Source: an uncultured Pseudomonas sp.
Lineage (GTDB): Bacteria; Pseudomonadota; Gammaproteobacteria; Pseudomonadales; Pseudomonadaceae
Reading direction: 5' to 3'
DNA length: 16,268 nucleotides
Assembly (NCBI GenBank): GCA_946886875.1
Contig: CAMPJN010000041.1
Span: forward strand, 1-16,268
Positions 1-6,910 of this stretch are shown piece after piece. A model generated the notes under the pieces. That model worked only from the letters and a program-made list of their open reading frames with translations, ran no database searches and was not told the DNA's origin. The position numbers were made by a program, and so were the translations under genes. Position 1 is the stretch's first letter; the number at the start of each line of letters is the position of its first letter.

Positions 1-36
1 GCTCAGCCCAACCTACGGTTGATTCGCTTGTATCCG

Positions 37-94
37 GGCGGGTGAACCCCGCCACGACTGCGCAAGACGACAAAAGCGGCGGGTTGCACCCGCC
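37..94. repeat. Inverted pair of REP-like hairpins
   Basis: Two short palindromes face each other: GGCGGG-loop-CCCGCC at 37-53 and again at 78-94. Read on opposite strands both give the same core, GGGCGGGTG followed by CCCGCC, so they are two inverted copies of one unit, the arrangement called a BIME. They lie just past the 3' end of ybbN and may act as an end-of-operon structure. No gene is seen in 1-120. Confidence 0.6.
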
Positions 95-120
95 CTACGT
101 TTAGGCCCTCTGTACTGTGA

Positions 121-993
121 TCAGTAGAGCGCCTGATACAGCTTGCGGCGGTAGGCGGTGACCAGCGGGTGTTCGGTGCCGAGCAGGTCGAAGACTTGCA
201 GCAGGGTTTTGTGCGGCAGGCCGTCGGCGTAGTTGCGGTTGCGGATAAACAGCTTGAGCAGGGCTTCGAGTGCCGGTTCGTAGTGCTGGCGGGCCAGCTG
301 CTGGATCGCCAGTTGATAGCTGGCTTCGTCGTCCTCGGCGTTCTGCGCCAGACGGGTTTTCAGGTCGGCGACCTCTGGCAGGTCCTCGGCCTGGCGCAGG
401 AAGGTCAGTTGCGCGCGGGCGCCGGCCAGGGCCTGTTTGTGTTCATCGCCGCTCACCGCATTGAGCGCGGCCTCGGCTTCGCCCAGTTCGCCGCGTTCGG
501 CCAGGCATCGGGCGTAAAGGATCAGCGCCGCGGCATGTTGGTTATTTTCTGTCAGCAGCACTTTCAGCATGGCTTCGGCATCGGCTATGCGGCCTTCGGC
601 GAACAGTGCCTGGGCCGCTTCCATGGGGTCGGCCGCGACTGGTGCCGGCTCGGCGACATGGGGCTTGAGCAGTTCGCGGATCGCCGATTCCGGCTGGGCG
701 CCGGTAAAACCGTCGACCGGCTGGCCGTTCTTGAACAGCACCACGGTCGGCAGGCTGCGAATGCCGAAGCGCGCGACTATGTCCTGCTCGATATCGCAAT
801 TGACCTTGGCCAGCAGCAATTCGCCCTGATATCCCTCGGTGATCTGCGCCAGCAGCGGCATCAGCGCCTTGCAGGGCGCGCACCATTCGGCCCAGAAATC
901 CACCAGCACCGGCTTGTGAAAGGAGTTCTCGATAACCAGTTGTTCGAAGCTGGCGGCACCGGATACGTCGAAGATATAGGGCAAATCGCTCAT
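121..993 (-). CDS. ybbN: Thioredoxin-fold/TPR co-chaperone YbbN (CnoX)
   Basis: A 290-residue cytosolic protein with an N-terminal thioredoxin domain (about residues 1-110) and a C-terminal TPR-like helical region (about 115-290), the length and plan of the YbbN/CnoX 'chaperedoxins'. Family members hold unfolding proteins under oxidative stress and pass them to GroEL or DnaK. The active-site motif is WCAPC with both cysteines (C38, C41) and the cis-proline is P82 (SLPTV). E. coli YbbN lacks the first of these cysteines, so this version probably keeps redox activity. It is the last gene of a leftward set, 87 bp after thpR. The ATG at 993 begins MSDLPYIFDV with only a weak GAGAAA upstream. Identity is secure from the domain pair; redox activity is inferred. 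Confidence 0.93.
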   Translation of the reverse strand: MSDLPYIFDVSGAASFEQLVIENSFHKPVLVDFWAEWCAPCKALMPLLAQITEGYQGELLLAKVNCDIEQDIVARFGIRSLPTVVLFKNGQPVDGFTGAQPESAIRELLKPHVAEPAPVAADPMEAAQALFAEGRIADAEAMLKVLLTENNQHAAALILYARCLAERGELGEAEAALNAVSGDEHKQALAGARAQLTFLRQAEDLPEVADLKTRLAQNAEDDEASYQLAIQQLARQHYEPALEALLKLFIRNRNYADGLPHKTLLQVFDLLGTEHPLVTAYRRKLYQALY

Positions 994-1080
994 CGGGTTT
1001 CTCGATTCAAAGAGGCGGCAGGAAGCACAGGCTGAGCATGTTAATTGCGGGCGCCGGACAGGGGAAGCAAGGAGCTGTGC

Positions 1081-1602
1081 CTATTCGGTCAATGGCCAAC
1101 TGGCCAATTCTCTGTAGTGCACGCCATCCGGGCCGCTTTCCGATACAAAAAGGCCGAAGCGCTCCACTGGCCAGGCAAAAGTTGGCGCCACTGCGCATAC
1201 CGACACGGGCGATTGGCGCAACAGCGTCAGGTGGGGCAGGAACGGACGGCTGTCCGGCGGCATCAGACCTTGTTCTAGCAGGGCTTGCCTGAGTCGGGTC
1301 GACAGTTGCTCGAGTGCCACGGGTGTGTGCTGCGGGCGCAGGCAGATAAAGCCGTGGCCGATGCTGTCGAGGCACTCCAGGCGCAGCTCGAACGGTGCGC
1401 AACGCAGCGCGCCGCCCAGCCGCTGCAGGGGTTCCAGCGATTCCGGCGGCTGCGCGCCGAGAAAGGCCAGAGTCAGGTGCAGGTTGGCTTGTGGCACTGG
1501 GCGTCCGGGCAACTGCTGGCTGTCGCGCCAATCGCAGATTGCCTCGGCCTGCGCGACCGGGCAGGGAATGGCGAAAAACAGGCGCAGGCTCTTGTCGTTC
1601 AT
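1081..1602 (-). CDS. thpR: RNA 2',3'-cyclic phosphodiesterase (2'-5' RNA ligase family)
   Basis: A 173-residue member of the 2H phosphoesterase superfamily. Both signature tetrapeptides are present: HLTL at residues 42-45 and HLTL at 124-127, spaced as usual for bacterial ThpR/LigT. The family opens 2',3'-cyclic phosphate ends of RNA to 2'-phosphate and can reversibly join tRNA halves by a 2'-5' bond in vitro; the physiological role in bacteria is unclear. The start at 1602 (MNDKSLRLFFAIPCP) fits the usual beginning of the family. It follows the methyltransferase gene after 21 bp on the same strand, so the two are probably cotranscribed. Confidence 0.9.
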   Translation of the reverse strand: MNDKSLRLFFAIPCPVAQAEAICDWRDSQQLPGRPVPQANLHLTLAFLGAQPPESLEPLQRLGGALRCAPFELRLECLDSIGHGFICLRPQHTPVALEQLSTRLRQALLEQGLMPPDSRPFLPHLTLLRQSPVSVCAVAPTFAWPVERFGLFVSESGPDGVHYRELASWPLTE

Positions 1603-1623
1603 ATCGGTTCCGCTCGGCAGGCT

Positions 1624-2280
1624 TCAGCTGCGCTCGGCGTGATACAGGCTGACATGGCGAAACTCCGCAGGTTCGGCCAGATCCGGCCAGGTGCAGGCCT
1701 CCAGGATACCCAGGCGTCGATACAGCGGATGCTGAAAATCGCGCACCCGTGAGTCGGCCACCAGTGCCTGGCGACCGCGACTGAGGAATTGATCGAGCAA
1801 GGGCAGGTTGGCGCGGTCGTAAAGCACGTCGGCGACTATGATCAGGTCGAAGCGGTCGGCTTCGGCAAAGAAATCCGCCGAGTAGCTCAGTTCGACGTCA
1901 TTCAACTCGGCATTGGCCTGGCAGGCCAGAAGCGCCAGCGGGTCGAGATCGCAGGCGACCACCTCCAGCGCGCCGGCCTTGGCCGCGGCGATGGCGGCCA
2001 CGCCAGACCCCGCGCCGAAATCCAGTACGCGCTTGCCGCGTACCCATTGCGGCCGTTCGGCCAGCCAGCGCGCCAGAACCAGGCCACTGGCCCAGCAGAA
2101 GCACCAATAGGGCGGCTCTTCGAGAATCCGCCGGGTTTCTTCGGGGCTGAAGGCGCGCTGCATATTCTCCGCGTCGATCAGCCACAGTTTGAGCTCGGTA
2201 CCGGGCAGGGCGGTCGCGCTCAATTGCGCATCGCCGAGTAGTTCGCCGAGCGCTTGCTGCAGCGCGACGGGGGCGATCAT
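1624..2280 (-). CDS. Class I SAM-dependent methyltransferase (ETFB-lysine/NNMT-like group)
   Basis: A 218-residue methyltransferase. Motif I is VLDFGAGSG at residues 85-93, the acidic end of beta-2 is D111 (ACDLDPLA), and IIVADVLYD at 147-155 is the post-motif region typical of the Methyltransf_16-like group, which includes lysine methyltransferases such as that acting on electron-transfer flavoprotein beta. N-terminal PPYWCFCWASG (56-66) is also characteristic of this group. The substrate cannot be read from the sequence. Its ATG overlaps the stop of the upstream lipoprotein gene (ATGA, 4 nt), which indicates translational coupling. No signal peptide or membrane segment; cytosolic. Confidence 0.85.
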   Translation of the reverse strand: MIAPVALQQALGELLGDAQLSATALPGTELKLWLIDAENMQRAFSPEETRRILEEPPYWCFCWASGLVLARWLAERPQWVRGKRVLDFGAGSGVAAIAAAKAGALEVVACDLDPLALLACQANAELNDVELSYSADFFAEADRFDLIIVADVLYDRANLPLLDQFLSRGRQALVADSRVRDFQHPLYRRLGILEACTWPDLAEPAEFRHVSLYHAERS

Positions 2281-2735
2281 GGGGCCGGTTCCAGGCGCAA
2301 ATCGCCGAGGGCTTGGCTCTCGGCCTGGCGAATCGACTGCGGTGGCAGGCGCAGGATCAAGCGCCCGGCCCGGTGAACCCGACCATGCAGCTCGACGCGT
2401 GGGTGTTTGGCGAAGGACTCGGGGTTGAACGGCAGGCGGAACGGCAAGCTGGCGGCGGTGCCGCGCAGTTGGATATTACCGAGCAAGGTTTGCGGGCGGC
2501 CTTGTTCGTCGACGGCCAGCAGCGCCAGTTCGACATCCGTGGCATCAGGTACACCGAGCAGGTTGCCGCTCAGCTCGCGCTGGTGGGCCGGCAGCGGGTC
2601 GGCCTGGGTCGGCGCTTGAGTCACTGCGGGTTGGACCGGGGTTGGCGGTGCATCACTGGCGCAGCCCGCGGCAAGGCCCAGCAGACTGAGCAGGATTAGC
2701 GGTCGAAACGGGATTTTGGTGTTCATAAAGTTCAT
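2277..2735 (-). CDS. YbaY-family lipoprotein (YscW-like domain)
   Basis: A small exported lipoprotein: a short basic N-terminus, a hydrophobic stretch [12 protein letters not shown] and a lipobox LAAGC, then a Pro/Thr/Ala-rich linker and a globular domain with the pattern of YbaY, a family related to the YscW secretin-pilot lipoproteins. Its exact function is unknown. I placed the start at 2735 ([10 protein letters not shown]), where an AGG lies very close; the internal ATG at 2726 (MNTKIPF) is equally reasonable. A longer frame opens at 2810 but that would begin upstream of the likely promoter and would put extra residues before the signal peptide. First gene of the leftward four-gene set, overlapping the methyltransferase by 4 nt. 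Confidence 0.8.
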   Translation of the reverse strand: MNFMNTKIPFRPLILLSLLGLAAGCASDAPPTPVQPAVTQAPTQADPLPAHQRELSGNLLGVPDATDVELALLAVDEQGRPQTLLGNIQLRGTAASLPFRLPFNPESFAKHPRVELHGRVHRAGRLILRLPPQSIRQAESQALGDLRLEPAP

Positions 2736-2760
2736 CAACCTGGCTGCAAGGGCGCGGGTC

Positions 2761-2789
2761 TGTATACCGCAAAGGGCATTGCTTGTCTT
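2761..2789 (-). promoter_or_regulatory. Promoter candidate for the ybaY-type/methyltransferase/thpR/ybbN set
   Basis: Read on the minus strand: -35 AAGACA (2784-2789), a 17-bp spacer, and -10 TATACA (2761-2766), close to sigma-70 consensus in the -10. The predicted RNA would start near 2754, about 20-30 nt before the lipoprotein start codon, which also argues against the upstream start at 2810. Sequence match only. Confidence 0.45.
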
Positions 2790-2810
2790 GCCTGCGGGAT
2801 GCGCTACCAT
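2783..2810 (+). promoter_or_regulatory. Promoter candidate for nrdR-ribD
   Basis: TTGTCT (2783-2788), a 16-bp spacer and TACCAT (2805-2810). It would give a leader of roughly 105 nt before the nrdR ATG. It overlaps the divergent minus-strand candidate, sharing the -35 region. Sequence match only. Confidence 0.4.
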
Positions 2811-2921
2811 GGCGCCTTCCGATCTGGGGCTGTCGACGTTTTGTCGCAGCGCCGTCCCTTCGGGTGGCGCAGCAACCCGACTCGCTGCGAAACGTCAACG
2901 GACCCTAAGGCAAGCTTATTT

Positions 2922-3386
2922 ATGCACTGTCCCTTCTGCGGTGCTAACGACACCAAGGTTATCGACTCGCGGCTGGTGGCCGAGGGCGAGCAAGTGCGTC
3001 GTCGGCGCGAATGCGTGGCCTGCGAAGAGCGCTTCACCACCTTCGAAACCGCCGAGCTGGTGATGCCGCGCCTGATCAAGCAGGACGGCAGCCGCCAGCC
3101 CTTCGATGAAGACAAATTGCGCGCCGGCATGCAGCGTGCGCTGGAAAAGCGCCCGGTGAGCATCGAGCGCCTGGAAGCGGCCATCGCCCATATCAAGCAC
3201 AAGCTGCGCGCCACCGGCGAGCGCGAAATCAAGTCGCTGGTGCTCGGCGAACTGGTGATGGGCGAGCTGCAGAAGCTCGATGAAGTCGCCTATATCCGCT
3301 TCGCCTCGGTGTACAAACGCTTTCAGGATCTCAACGAGTTCCGCGAGGAAATCGAGCGCTTGTCCCGCGAACCCGGCAAAGGCTGA
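2922..3386 (+). CDS. nrdR: Transcriptional repressor NrdR
   Basis: A 154-residue ATP/dATP-sensing repressor of ribonucleotide reductase genes, full family length. The N-terminal zinc ribbon has the four cysteines C3, C6, C31 and C34 with the usual RRRREC stretch; the ATP-cone follows from about residue 49 to 139 ([20 protein letters not shown] onwards). The start is fixed by MHCPFCG, the universal beginning of NrdR; the frame is open further upstream but those codons do not belong. AAGG lies 11 nt before the ATG. The stop is 2 bp from the ribD start, so both are one transcription unit, the usual arrangement in gammaproteobacteria. No NrdR box was recognised in the window. Confidence 0.97.
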   Translation: MHCPFCGANDTKVIDSRLVAEGEQVRRRRECVACEERFTTFETAELVMPRLIKQDGSRQPFDEDKLRAGMQRALEKRPVSIERLEAAIAHIKHKLRATGEREIKSLVLGELVMGELQKLDEVAYIRFASVYKRFQDLNEFREEIERLSREPGKG

Positions 3387-3388
3387 GC

Positions 3389-4498
3389 ATGAACTCCGAT
3401 CACGCCTTTATGGCCCGCGCTCTGGAGCTGGCCCGCAAAGGCCTGTACTCCACCCATCCGAACCCACGTGTCGGCTGCGTCATCGTCAACGATGGGCGCA
3501 TCGTCGGCGAAGGTTGGCATGCCCGCGCCGGCGAGCCGCACGCCGAGGTCTATGCGCTGCGCCAGGCATCGAGCAAGGCGAAGGGCGCCACCGCCTATGT
3601 CACCCTCGAACCCTGCAGCCATCATGGTCGTACCCCGCCTTGCGCCGACGCGCTGATAGCCGCGGGTGTCGCGCGGGTGGTGGTGGCCATGCAGGACCCC
3701 AATCCCGAAGTCTCCGGCCAGGGCCTGTTGCGCCTGATGCATGCTGGCATCGCCGTGCAGAGCGGTGTGCTGGAGGCCGAGGCGCGGGCGTTGAACGCAG
3801 GCTTTATCAAGCGCATGGAGCAGGGCCTGCCGTTCGTACGGGCCAAACTGGCGATGAGCCTGGATGGCCGCACGGCCATGGCCAGTGGCGAGAGCCAGTG
3901 GATCACCGGGCCCGCCGCACGTGCCGCGGTGCAGCGCCTGCGCGCCAGCGCCAGCGTGGTGCTGACTGGGGCCGATACGGTGCTGGCCGATAACGCCCGG
4001 CTGACCGTGCGTGCCGAAGAGCTGGGCCTGGGCGCCGAACTCACGGCGCTGGCGATTACCCGCCCGCCGTTGCGGGTGTTGGTCGACGGGCGTTTGCGCG
4101 TGCCGCTGAGTTCCCCGTTCTTTCAAGCCGGCGCCGCGATGGTGGCGACCTGCGCGGCAGCGGTGGCGCGCGACCGCTACCTGAGTGATGGCCATGAGTT
4201 GCTGGCCGTGCCGGGCAGCAATGGCCATGTCGATTTGCGCAAGCTGCTCGCCGAACTCGCCGCGCGCGGCGCCAATGAAGTCTTGCTCGAAGCCGGACCG
4301 CGCCTGGCCGGCGCCTTCGCTCGCTTGGGCTTGATCGATGAATACCAGCTGTTCGTCGCGCCCAAGCTGCTTGGCTCCAGCGCGCGGCCGCTGCTCGATT
4401 TGCCCCTGGCGCGGATGGCCGAGGCGCCGTCGCTGAAAATCATCGATATGCGCGCGGTGGGCGACGATTGGCGCATTACCGCGGTGCCTGCCGAATGA
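3389..4498 (+). CDS. ribD: Bifunctional riboflavin deaminase/reductase RibD
   Basis: A 369-residue two-domain enzyme carrying out steps two and three of riboflavin synthesis: deamination of the GTP cyclohydrolase II product, then NADPH-dependent reduction of the ribosyl side chain. The deaminase domain (about 1-145) has its zinc and catalytic set H51, E53, C76 and C85 (PHAEV, EPCSHHGRTPPC). The reductase domain begins near FVRAKLAMSLDG (149-160) and includes SQWITG. Length and residue numbering match characterised RibD. The ATG sits 2 bp after the nrdR stop and uses AAAGG inside nrdR. It lies upstream of the FMN riboswitch, so it is not obviously under that control. Confidence 0.97.
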   Translation: MNSDHAFMARALELARKGLYSTHPNPRVGCVIVNDGRIVGEGWHARAGEPHAEVYALRQASSKAKGATAYVTLEPCSHHGRTPPCADALIAAGVARVVVAMQDPNPEVSGQGLLRLMHAGIAVQSGVLEAEARALNAGFIKRMEQGLPFVRAKLAMSLDGRTAMASGESQWITGPAARAAVQRLRASASVVLTGADTVLADNARLTVRAEELGLGAELTALAITRPPLRVLVDGRLRVPLSSPFFQAGAAMVATCAAAVARDRYLSDGHELLAVPGSNGHVDLRKLLAELAARGANEVLLEAGPRLAGAFARLGLIDEYQLFVAPKLLGSSARPLLDLPLARMAEAPSLKIIDMRAVGDDWRITAVPAE

Positions 4499-4523
4499 GG
4501 GGGGCGGCAATGCCGAGCCTGCG

Positions 4524-4551
4524 CTGACCGTCATACGGACATGCAGATAAT
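4524..4551 (+). promoter_or_regulatory. Promoter candidate ahead of the FMN riboswitch
   Basis: CTGACC (4524-4529), 16-bp spacer, GATAAT (4546-4551): four and five matches to sigma-70 boxes. It would start RNA near 4558, about 40 nt before the riboswitch, so the aptamer would be transcribed independently of ribD. Sequence match only. Confidence 0.45.
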
Positions 4552-4597
4552 TGGCAGTTATGGTAAAACGCCACTCGGCCGCGACATGTGGCCGTAA

Positions 4598-4752
4598 CGT
4601 TCTCAGGGCGGGGTGTGATTCCCCACCGGCGGTAATGATGCGCAAAGCGTCTAGCCCGCGAGCGCTTGCTGCAGTCTTCGGGCTGCGACAAGGTCAGCAG
4701 ACTCGGTGTGATTCCGGGGCCGACGGTTAGAGTCCGGATAAAGAGAGAGCGG
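4598..4752 (+). ncRNA. FMN riboswitch (RFN element)
   Basis: The conserved blocks occur in order: TTCTCAGGGCGGGGTG, ATTCCCCACCGGCGGTAA, AGCCCGCGAGCG, GGTCAGCAGA, ATTCCGGGGCCGACGGTTA, AGTCCGGATAAAGAGAGAGCG. Both GTG...ATTCC hairpin loops are present (each as GTGTGATTCC, where many members have GTGAAATTCC). The aptamer binds FMN and lowers expression of the downstream gene, here ribE and presumably the genes after it. The aptamer is unusually far (about 245 nt) from the ribE start. Confidence 0.95.
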
Positions 4753-4765
4753 GATTCCCTCTAGC

Positions 4766-4845
4766 AGGCCGTTGAAAAACGCAAGCGAGGTAGCCGAGGC
4801 TGTTTTTAACGACGCATCGGCAACGCGGCTAGTTTCAACAGCCCG
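4766..4845 (+). repeat. 80-bp inverted-repeat element in the ribE leader
   Basis: A MITE-like unit bounded by CAGGCCGTTGAAA (4766-4778) and TTTCAACAGCCCG (4833-4845), which are inverted copies with 11 of 13 bases matching. The left end is identical over CAGGCCGTTGAAAA to the left end of the larger element at 7873-8070. No transposase gene is present. It lies between the FMN aptamer and the ribE start signals. Nothing else recognised between 4846 and 4895. Confidence 0.65.
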
Positions 4846-4895
4846 CCAGTGGCGCGGTTTGTCCGTGCCCGAGCAATCCCTATCGATCCGAAAGC

Positions 4896-4915
4896 CCTGT
4901 TTGTTTGCAAACAGG
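4896..4915 (+). promoter_or_regulatory. Perfect hairpin overlapping a Shine-Dalgarno in the ribE leader
   Basis: CCTGTTTG (4896-4903) pairs perfectly with CAAACAGG (4908-4915) around a TTTG loop. Its 3' arm contains the first three bases of AGGAG (4913-4917), which lies 9 nt before an ATG at 4927. It is a candidate part of the riboswitch expression platform. A terminator role is less likely because no T-tract follows directly (CTTTTCTTT begins about 20 nt later). Confidence 0.5.
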
Positions 4916-4926
4916 AGTGCGTACCG

Positions 4927-4998
4927 ATGTCTTATGCTTTTCTTTCCGTTGGCGGGCGCAGGTGCCCGGGCGGTAAGTCGCGATCAGGGGAGGTCTGA
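4927..4998 (+). CDS. Possible 23-codon leader ORF overlapping the ribE start
   Basis: ATG at 4927 opens 23 codons (MSYAFLSVGGRRCPGG... ending in SGEV) whose TGA (4996-4998) overlaps the ribE ATG by one base (TGATG). AGGAG lies 9 nt upstream, half inside the hairpin at 4896-4915. The layout looks like a leader peptide that couples translation to ribE. Against it: the first codons (TCT TAT GCT TTT CTT) are AT-ending, unlike genuine genes here, and ribE has its own strong GGGGAGG. Short frames like this arise by chance, so this is a proposal, not an established gene. Confidence 0.35.
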   Translation: MSYAFLSVGGRRCPGGKSRSGEV

Positions 4999-5660
4999 TG
5001 TTTACCGGAATTATCGAAGCGATTGGTAGCATCCGTGCGCTGAGCCCCAAGGGCGGCGATGTGCGGGTGTACGTGGAAACCGGCAAGCTCGACCTGGGCG
5101 ACGTCAAACTGGGCGACAGCATCGCGGTCAACGGCGTGTGCCTGACCGCGGTGGAGTTGCCGGGCGATGGCTTCTGGGCCGACGTCAGCCGCGAAACCCT
5201 GGCGCATACCGCCTTTATCAGCTTGAAGGCCGGCAGCAAGGTCAACCTGGAAAAGGCCCTGACCCCGACCAGCCGCCTCGGCGGCCATCTGGTCAGTGGC
5301 CACGTCGATGGCGTCGGCGAAGTTATCAGCCGCGCCGACAATGCCCGCGCCGTGCAATTCAAGATCCGCGCGCCGCGCGAGCTGGCGAAATATATCGCGC
5401 ACAAGGGTTCGATCACCGTCGATGGCACCAGCCTCACCGTCAATGCGGTGAATGGCGCCGAATTCGAGCTGACCATAGTGCCGCACACCCTGGCCGAAAC
5501 CATCATGGTCGACTACCGTCCGGGCAGCCAGGTCAACCTTGAGGTGGATCTGCTGGCGCGTTACCTGGAGCGTCTGCTGCTCGGTGACAAGGCCGCCGAG
5601 CCCAGCGCCGCGGGCATGACCGAAAGTTTTCTGGCCGAACACGGCTACCTGAAGAAGTAA
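4998..5660 (+). CDS. ribE: Riboflavin synthase, alpha subunit
   Basis: A 220-residue protein that dismutates two 6,7-dimethyl-8-ribityllumazines to riboflavin, the last step of the pathway; also called ribC in some Pseudomonas annotation. It is the usual duplicated lumazine-binding fold: the first repeat starts MFTGIIEAIGSI and holds VNGVCLTAVEL, the second starts near GGHLVSGHVDGVGE and holds VDGTSLTVNAVNG. Length is normal. The start is supported by GGGGAGG five bases before the ATG and by the universal MFTG beginning. FMN control is expected through the riboswitch upstream. The next gene follows after 12 bp. Confidence 0.97.
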   Translation: MFTGIIEAIGSIRALSPKGGDVRVYVETGKLDLGDVKLGDSIAVNGVCLTAVELPGDGFWADVSRETLAHTAFISLKAGSKVNLEKALTPTSRLGGHLVSGHVDGVGEVISRADNARAVQFKIRAPRELAKYIAHKGSITVDGTSLTVNAVNGAEFELTIVPHTLAETIMVDYRPGSQVNLEVDLLARYLERLLLGDKAAEPSAAGMTESFLAEHGYLKK

Positions 5661-5672
5661 GGAATTCGCCAC

Positions 5673-6767
5673 ATGGCTCTCAACAGTATCGAAGAACTGA
5701 TCGAAGACATCCGCCAGGGCAAGATGGTCATCCTGATGGATGACGAAGACCGCGAAAACGAAGGCGATCTGATCATCGCCTCCGAGTGCGTCAAGGCCGA
5801 ACACATCAACTTCATGGCGCGCTTCGCCCGTGGCCTGATCTGTATGCCGATGACCCGCGAGCGCTGCGAAACCCTCAAGCTGCCGCTGATGGCGCCGCGT
5901 AACGGTTCCGGCTTCGGCACCAAGTTCACCGTTTCCATCGAGGCCGCCGAAGGCGTGACCACCGGCATTTCCGCCGCCGACCGCGCGCGCACCGTGCAGG
6001 CCGCCGCTTCAAAAAGCGCCAAGGCCGAGGATATCGTCAGTCCCGGCCATATCTTCCCGCTGATGGCCCAGCCGGGCGGCGTGCTGGCCCGTGCCGGCCA
6101 CACCGAAGCGGCCTGCGACCTTGCGCGCATGGGAGGCTTCGAGCCGAGCGGGGTGATCTGCGAAATCATGAACGACGACGGCACCATGGCCCGTCGCCCC
6201 GAGCTGGAAGAGTTCGCCAAGGCCCATGACATCAAGATCGGCACCATCGCCGACCTGATCCACTACCGCTTGATCCACGAACGCACGGTCGAGCGCGTCA
6301 GCGAACAGGTGCTCGACAGTGAGCTGGGCCAGTTCAACCTGGTGACCTACCGCGACTCGGTGGAAAACGACGTGCACATGGCCCTGACCCTGGGCACCAT
6401 CTGCGCCGAACAGCCGACCCTGGTGCGGGTGCATAACATGGACCCGCTGCGCGACCTGTTTATGGTCAACCAGCCGGGCCGTTGGAGTCTGCGTGCGGCG
6501 ATGAAGCAGGTGGCTGCGGACGGCAGTGGCGTGGTGCTGCTGCTCGGCAATCCGTTGACCGGTCCCGACCTGCTCGCGCACCTGGAGCGGCAACTGGGCC
6601 ACGAGTCGAAGGTGGTCAACCCGACCACCTACAGCACCGTCGGTGCCGGCTCGCAGATCCTCCGCGACCTCGGCGTGCGCAAGATGCGCCTGATGAGTTC
6701 GCCGATGAAGTTCAACGCGATATCCGGTTTCGACCTGGAGGTTGTAGAATACCTGCCCTCCGAATAA
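5673..6767 (+). CDS. ribB: DHBP synthase with degenerate GTP cyclohydrolase II-like domain (RibBX type)
   Basis: A 364-residue protein. The N-terminal half (about 1-200) is 3,4-dihydroxy-2-butanone-4-phosphate synthase, with DDEDRENEGDLI (23-34) and GHTEAACDLARMGG, converting ribulose 5-phosphate to the four-carbon precursor of lumazine. The C-terminal half aligns with GTP cyclohydrolase II but where that enzyme has the zinc-binding C-x10-C-x-C the sequence reads VHNMDPLRDLFMVNQPGRWS with no cysteines, and the [10 protein letters not shown] loop is replaced by LLLGNPLTGPDLL. It therefore should not have cyclohydrolase activity, as in the RibBX variant described from Proteobacteria. AAGGA is 9 nt before the ATG. 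Often annotated ribBA. Confidence 0.95.
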   Translation: MALNSIEELIEDIRQGKMVILMDDEDRENEGDLIIASECVKAEHINFMARFARGLICMPMTRERCETLKLPLMAPRNGSGFGTKFTVSIEAAEGVTTGISAADRARTVQAAASKSAKAEDIVSPGHIFPLMAQPGGVLARAGHTEAACDLARMGGFEPSGVICEIMNDDGTMARRPELEEFAKAHDIKIGTIADLIHYRLIHERTVERVSEQVLDSELGQFNLVTYRDSVENDVHMALTLGTICAEQPTLVRVHNMDPLRDLFMVNQPGRWSLRAAMKQVAADGSGVVLLLGNPLTGPDLLAHLERQLGHESKVVNPTTYSTVGAGSQILRDLGVRKMRLMSSPMKFNAISGFDLEVVEYLPSE

Positions 6768-6783
6768 ACCCGGCCGTAGGCCG

Positions 6784-6809
6784 CATCCTTTGGCGCGCAG
6801 CGCCGGATG
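6784..6809 (+). terminator. Hairpin after the ribB(X) gene
   Basis: CATCC(ttt)GGCGC, loop GCA, GCGCCGGATG: ten base pairs with a three-base bulge. It starts 16 bp after the stop codon. No T-tract follows, so it may be an RNA-processing or stability structure rather than a terminator. Confidence 0.35.
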
Positions 6810-6859
6810 AGGGCTGCTGATTCACCGAGGCCGCAAGCATTGCGGGACGATTTTATTTT

Positions 6860-6890
6860 CAGGGCGCGCCGCTGTGCGCCCTGGCTCTTT
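6860..6890 (+). terminator. Hairpin in the ribB-ribH gap, possible weak terminator/attenuator
   Basis: CAGGGCGC (6860-6867) pairs perfectly with GCGCCCTG (6876-6883), 8-nt loop, followed by GCTCTTT. The T-run is poor, so termination would be partial at best. It lies 21 bp before the ribH start codon. Confidence 0.35.
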
Positions 6891-6910
6891 AAACACTGTG
6901 AGAACACGCT

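Noticed and set aside
169..1035. A 288-codon plus-strand frame opposite ybbN
   Set aside because: Antisense shadow with no recognisable motif; ybbN shows clear thioredoxin and TPR features.
3323..4645. A 440-codon open frame on the minus strand opposite ribD
   Set aside because: Antisense shadow of ribD rich in His, Gln, Arg and Gly, running through the promoter zone; no domain.
4896..4945. Intrinsic terminator made of the 4896-4915 hairpin and CTTTTCTTT
   Set aside because: The T-rich stretch begins about 20 nt after the stem, too far for a standard Rho-independent terminator.
4772..5029. An 85-codon frame running from the inverted-repeat element into ribE
   Set aside because: It starts with TTG inside the repeat and uses repeat-derived sequence; no SD and it overlaps ribE out of frame.
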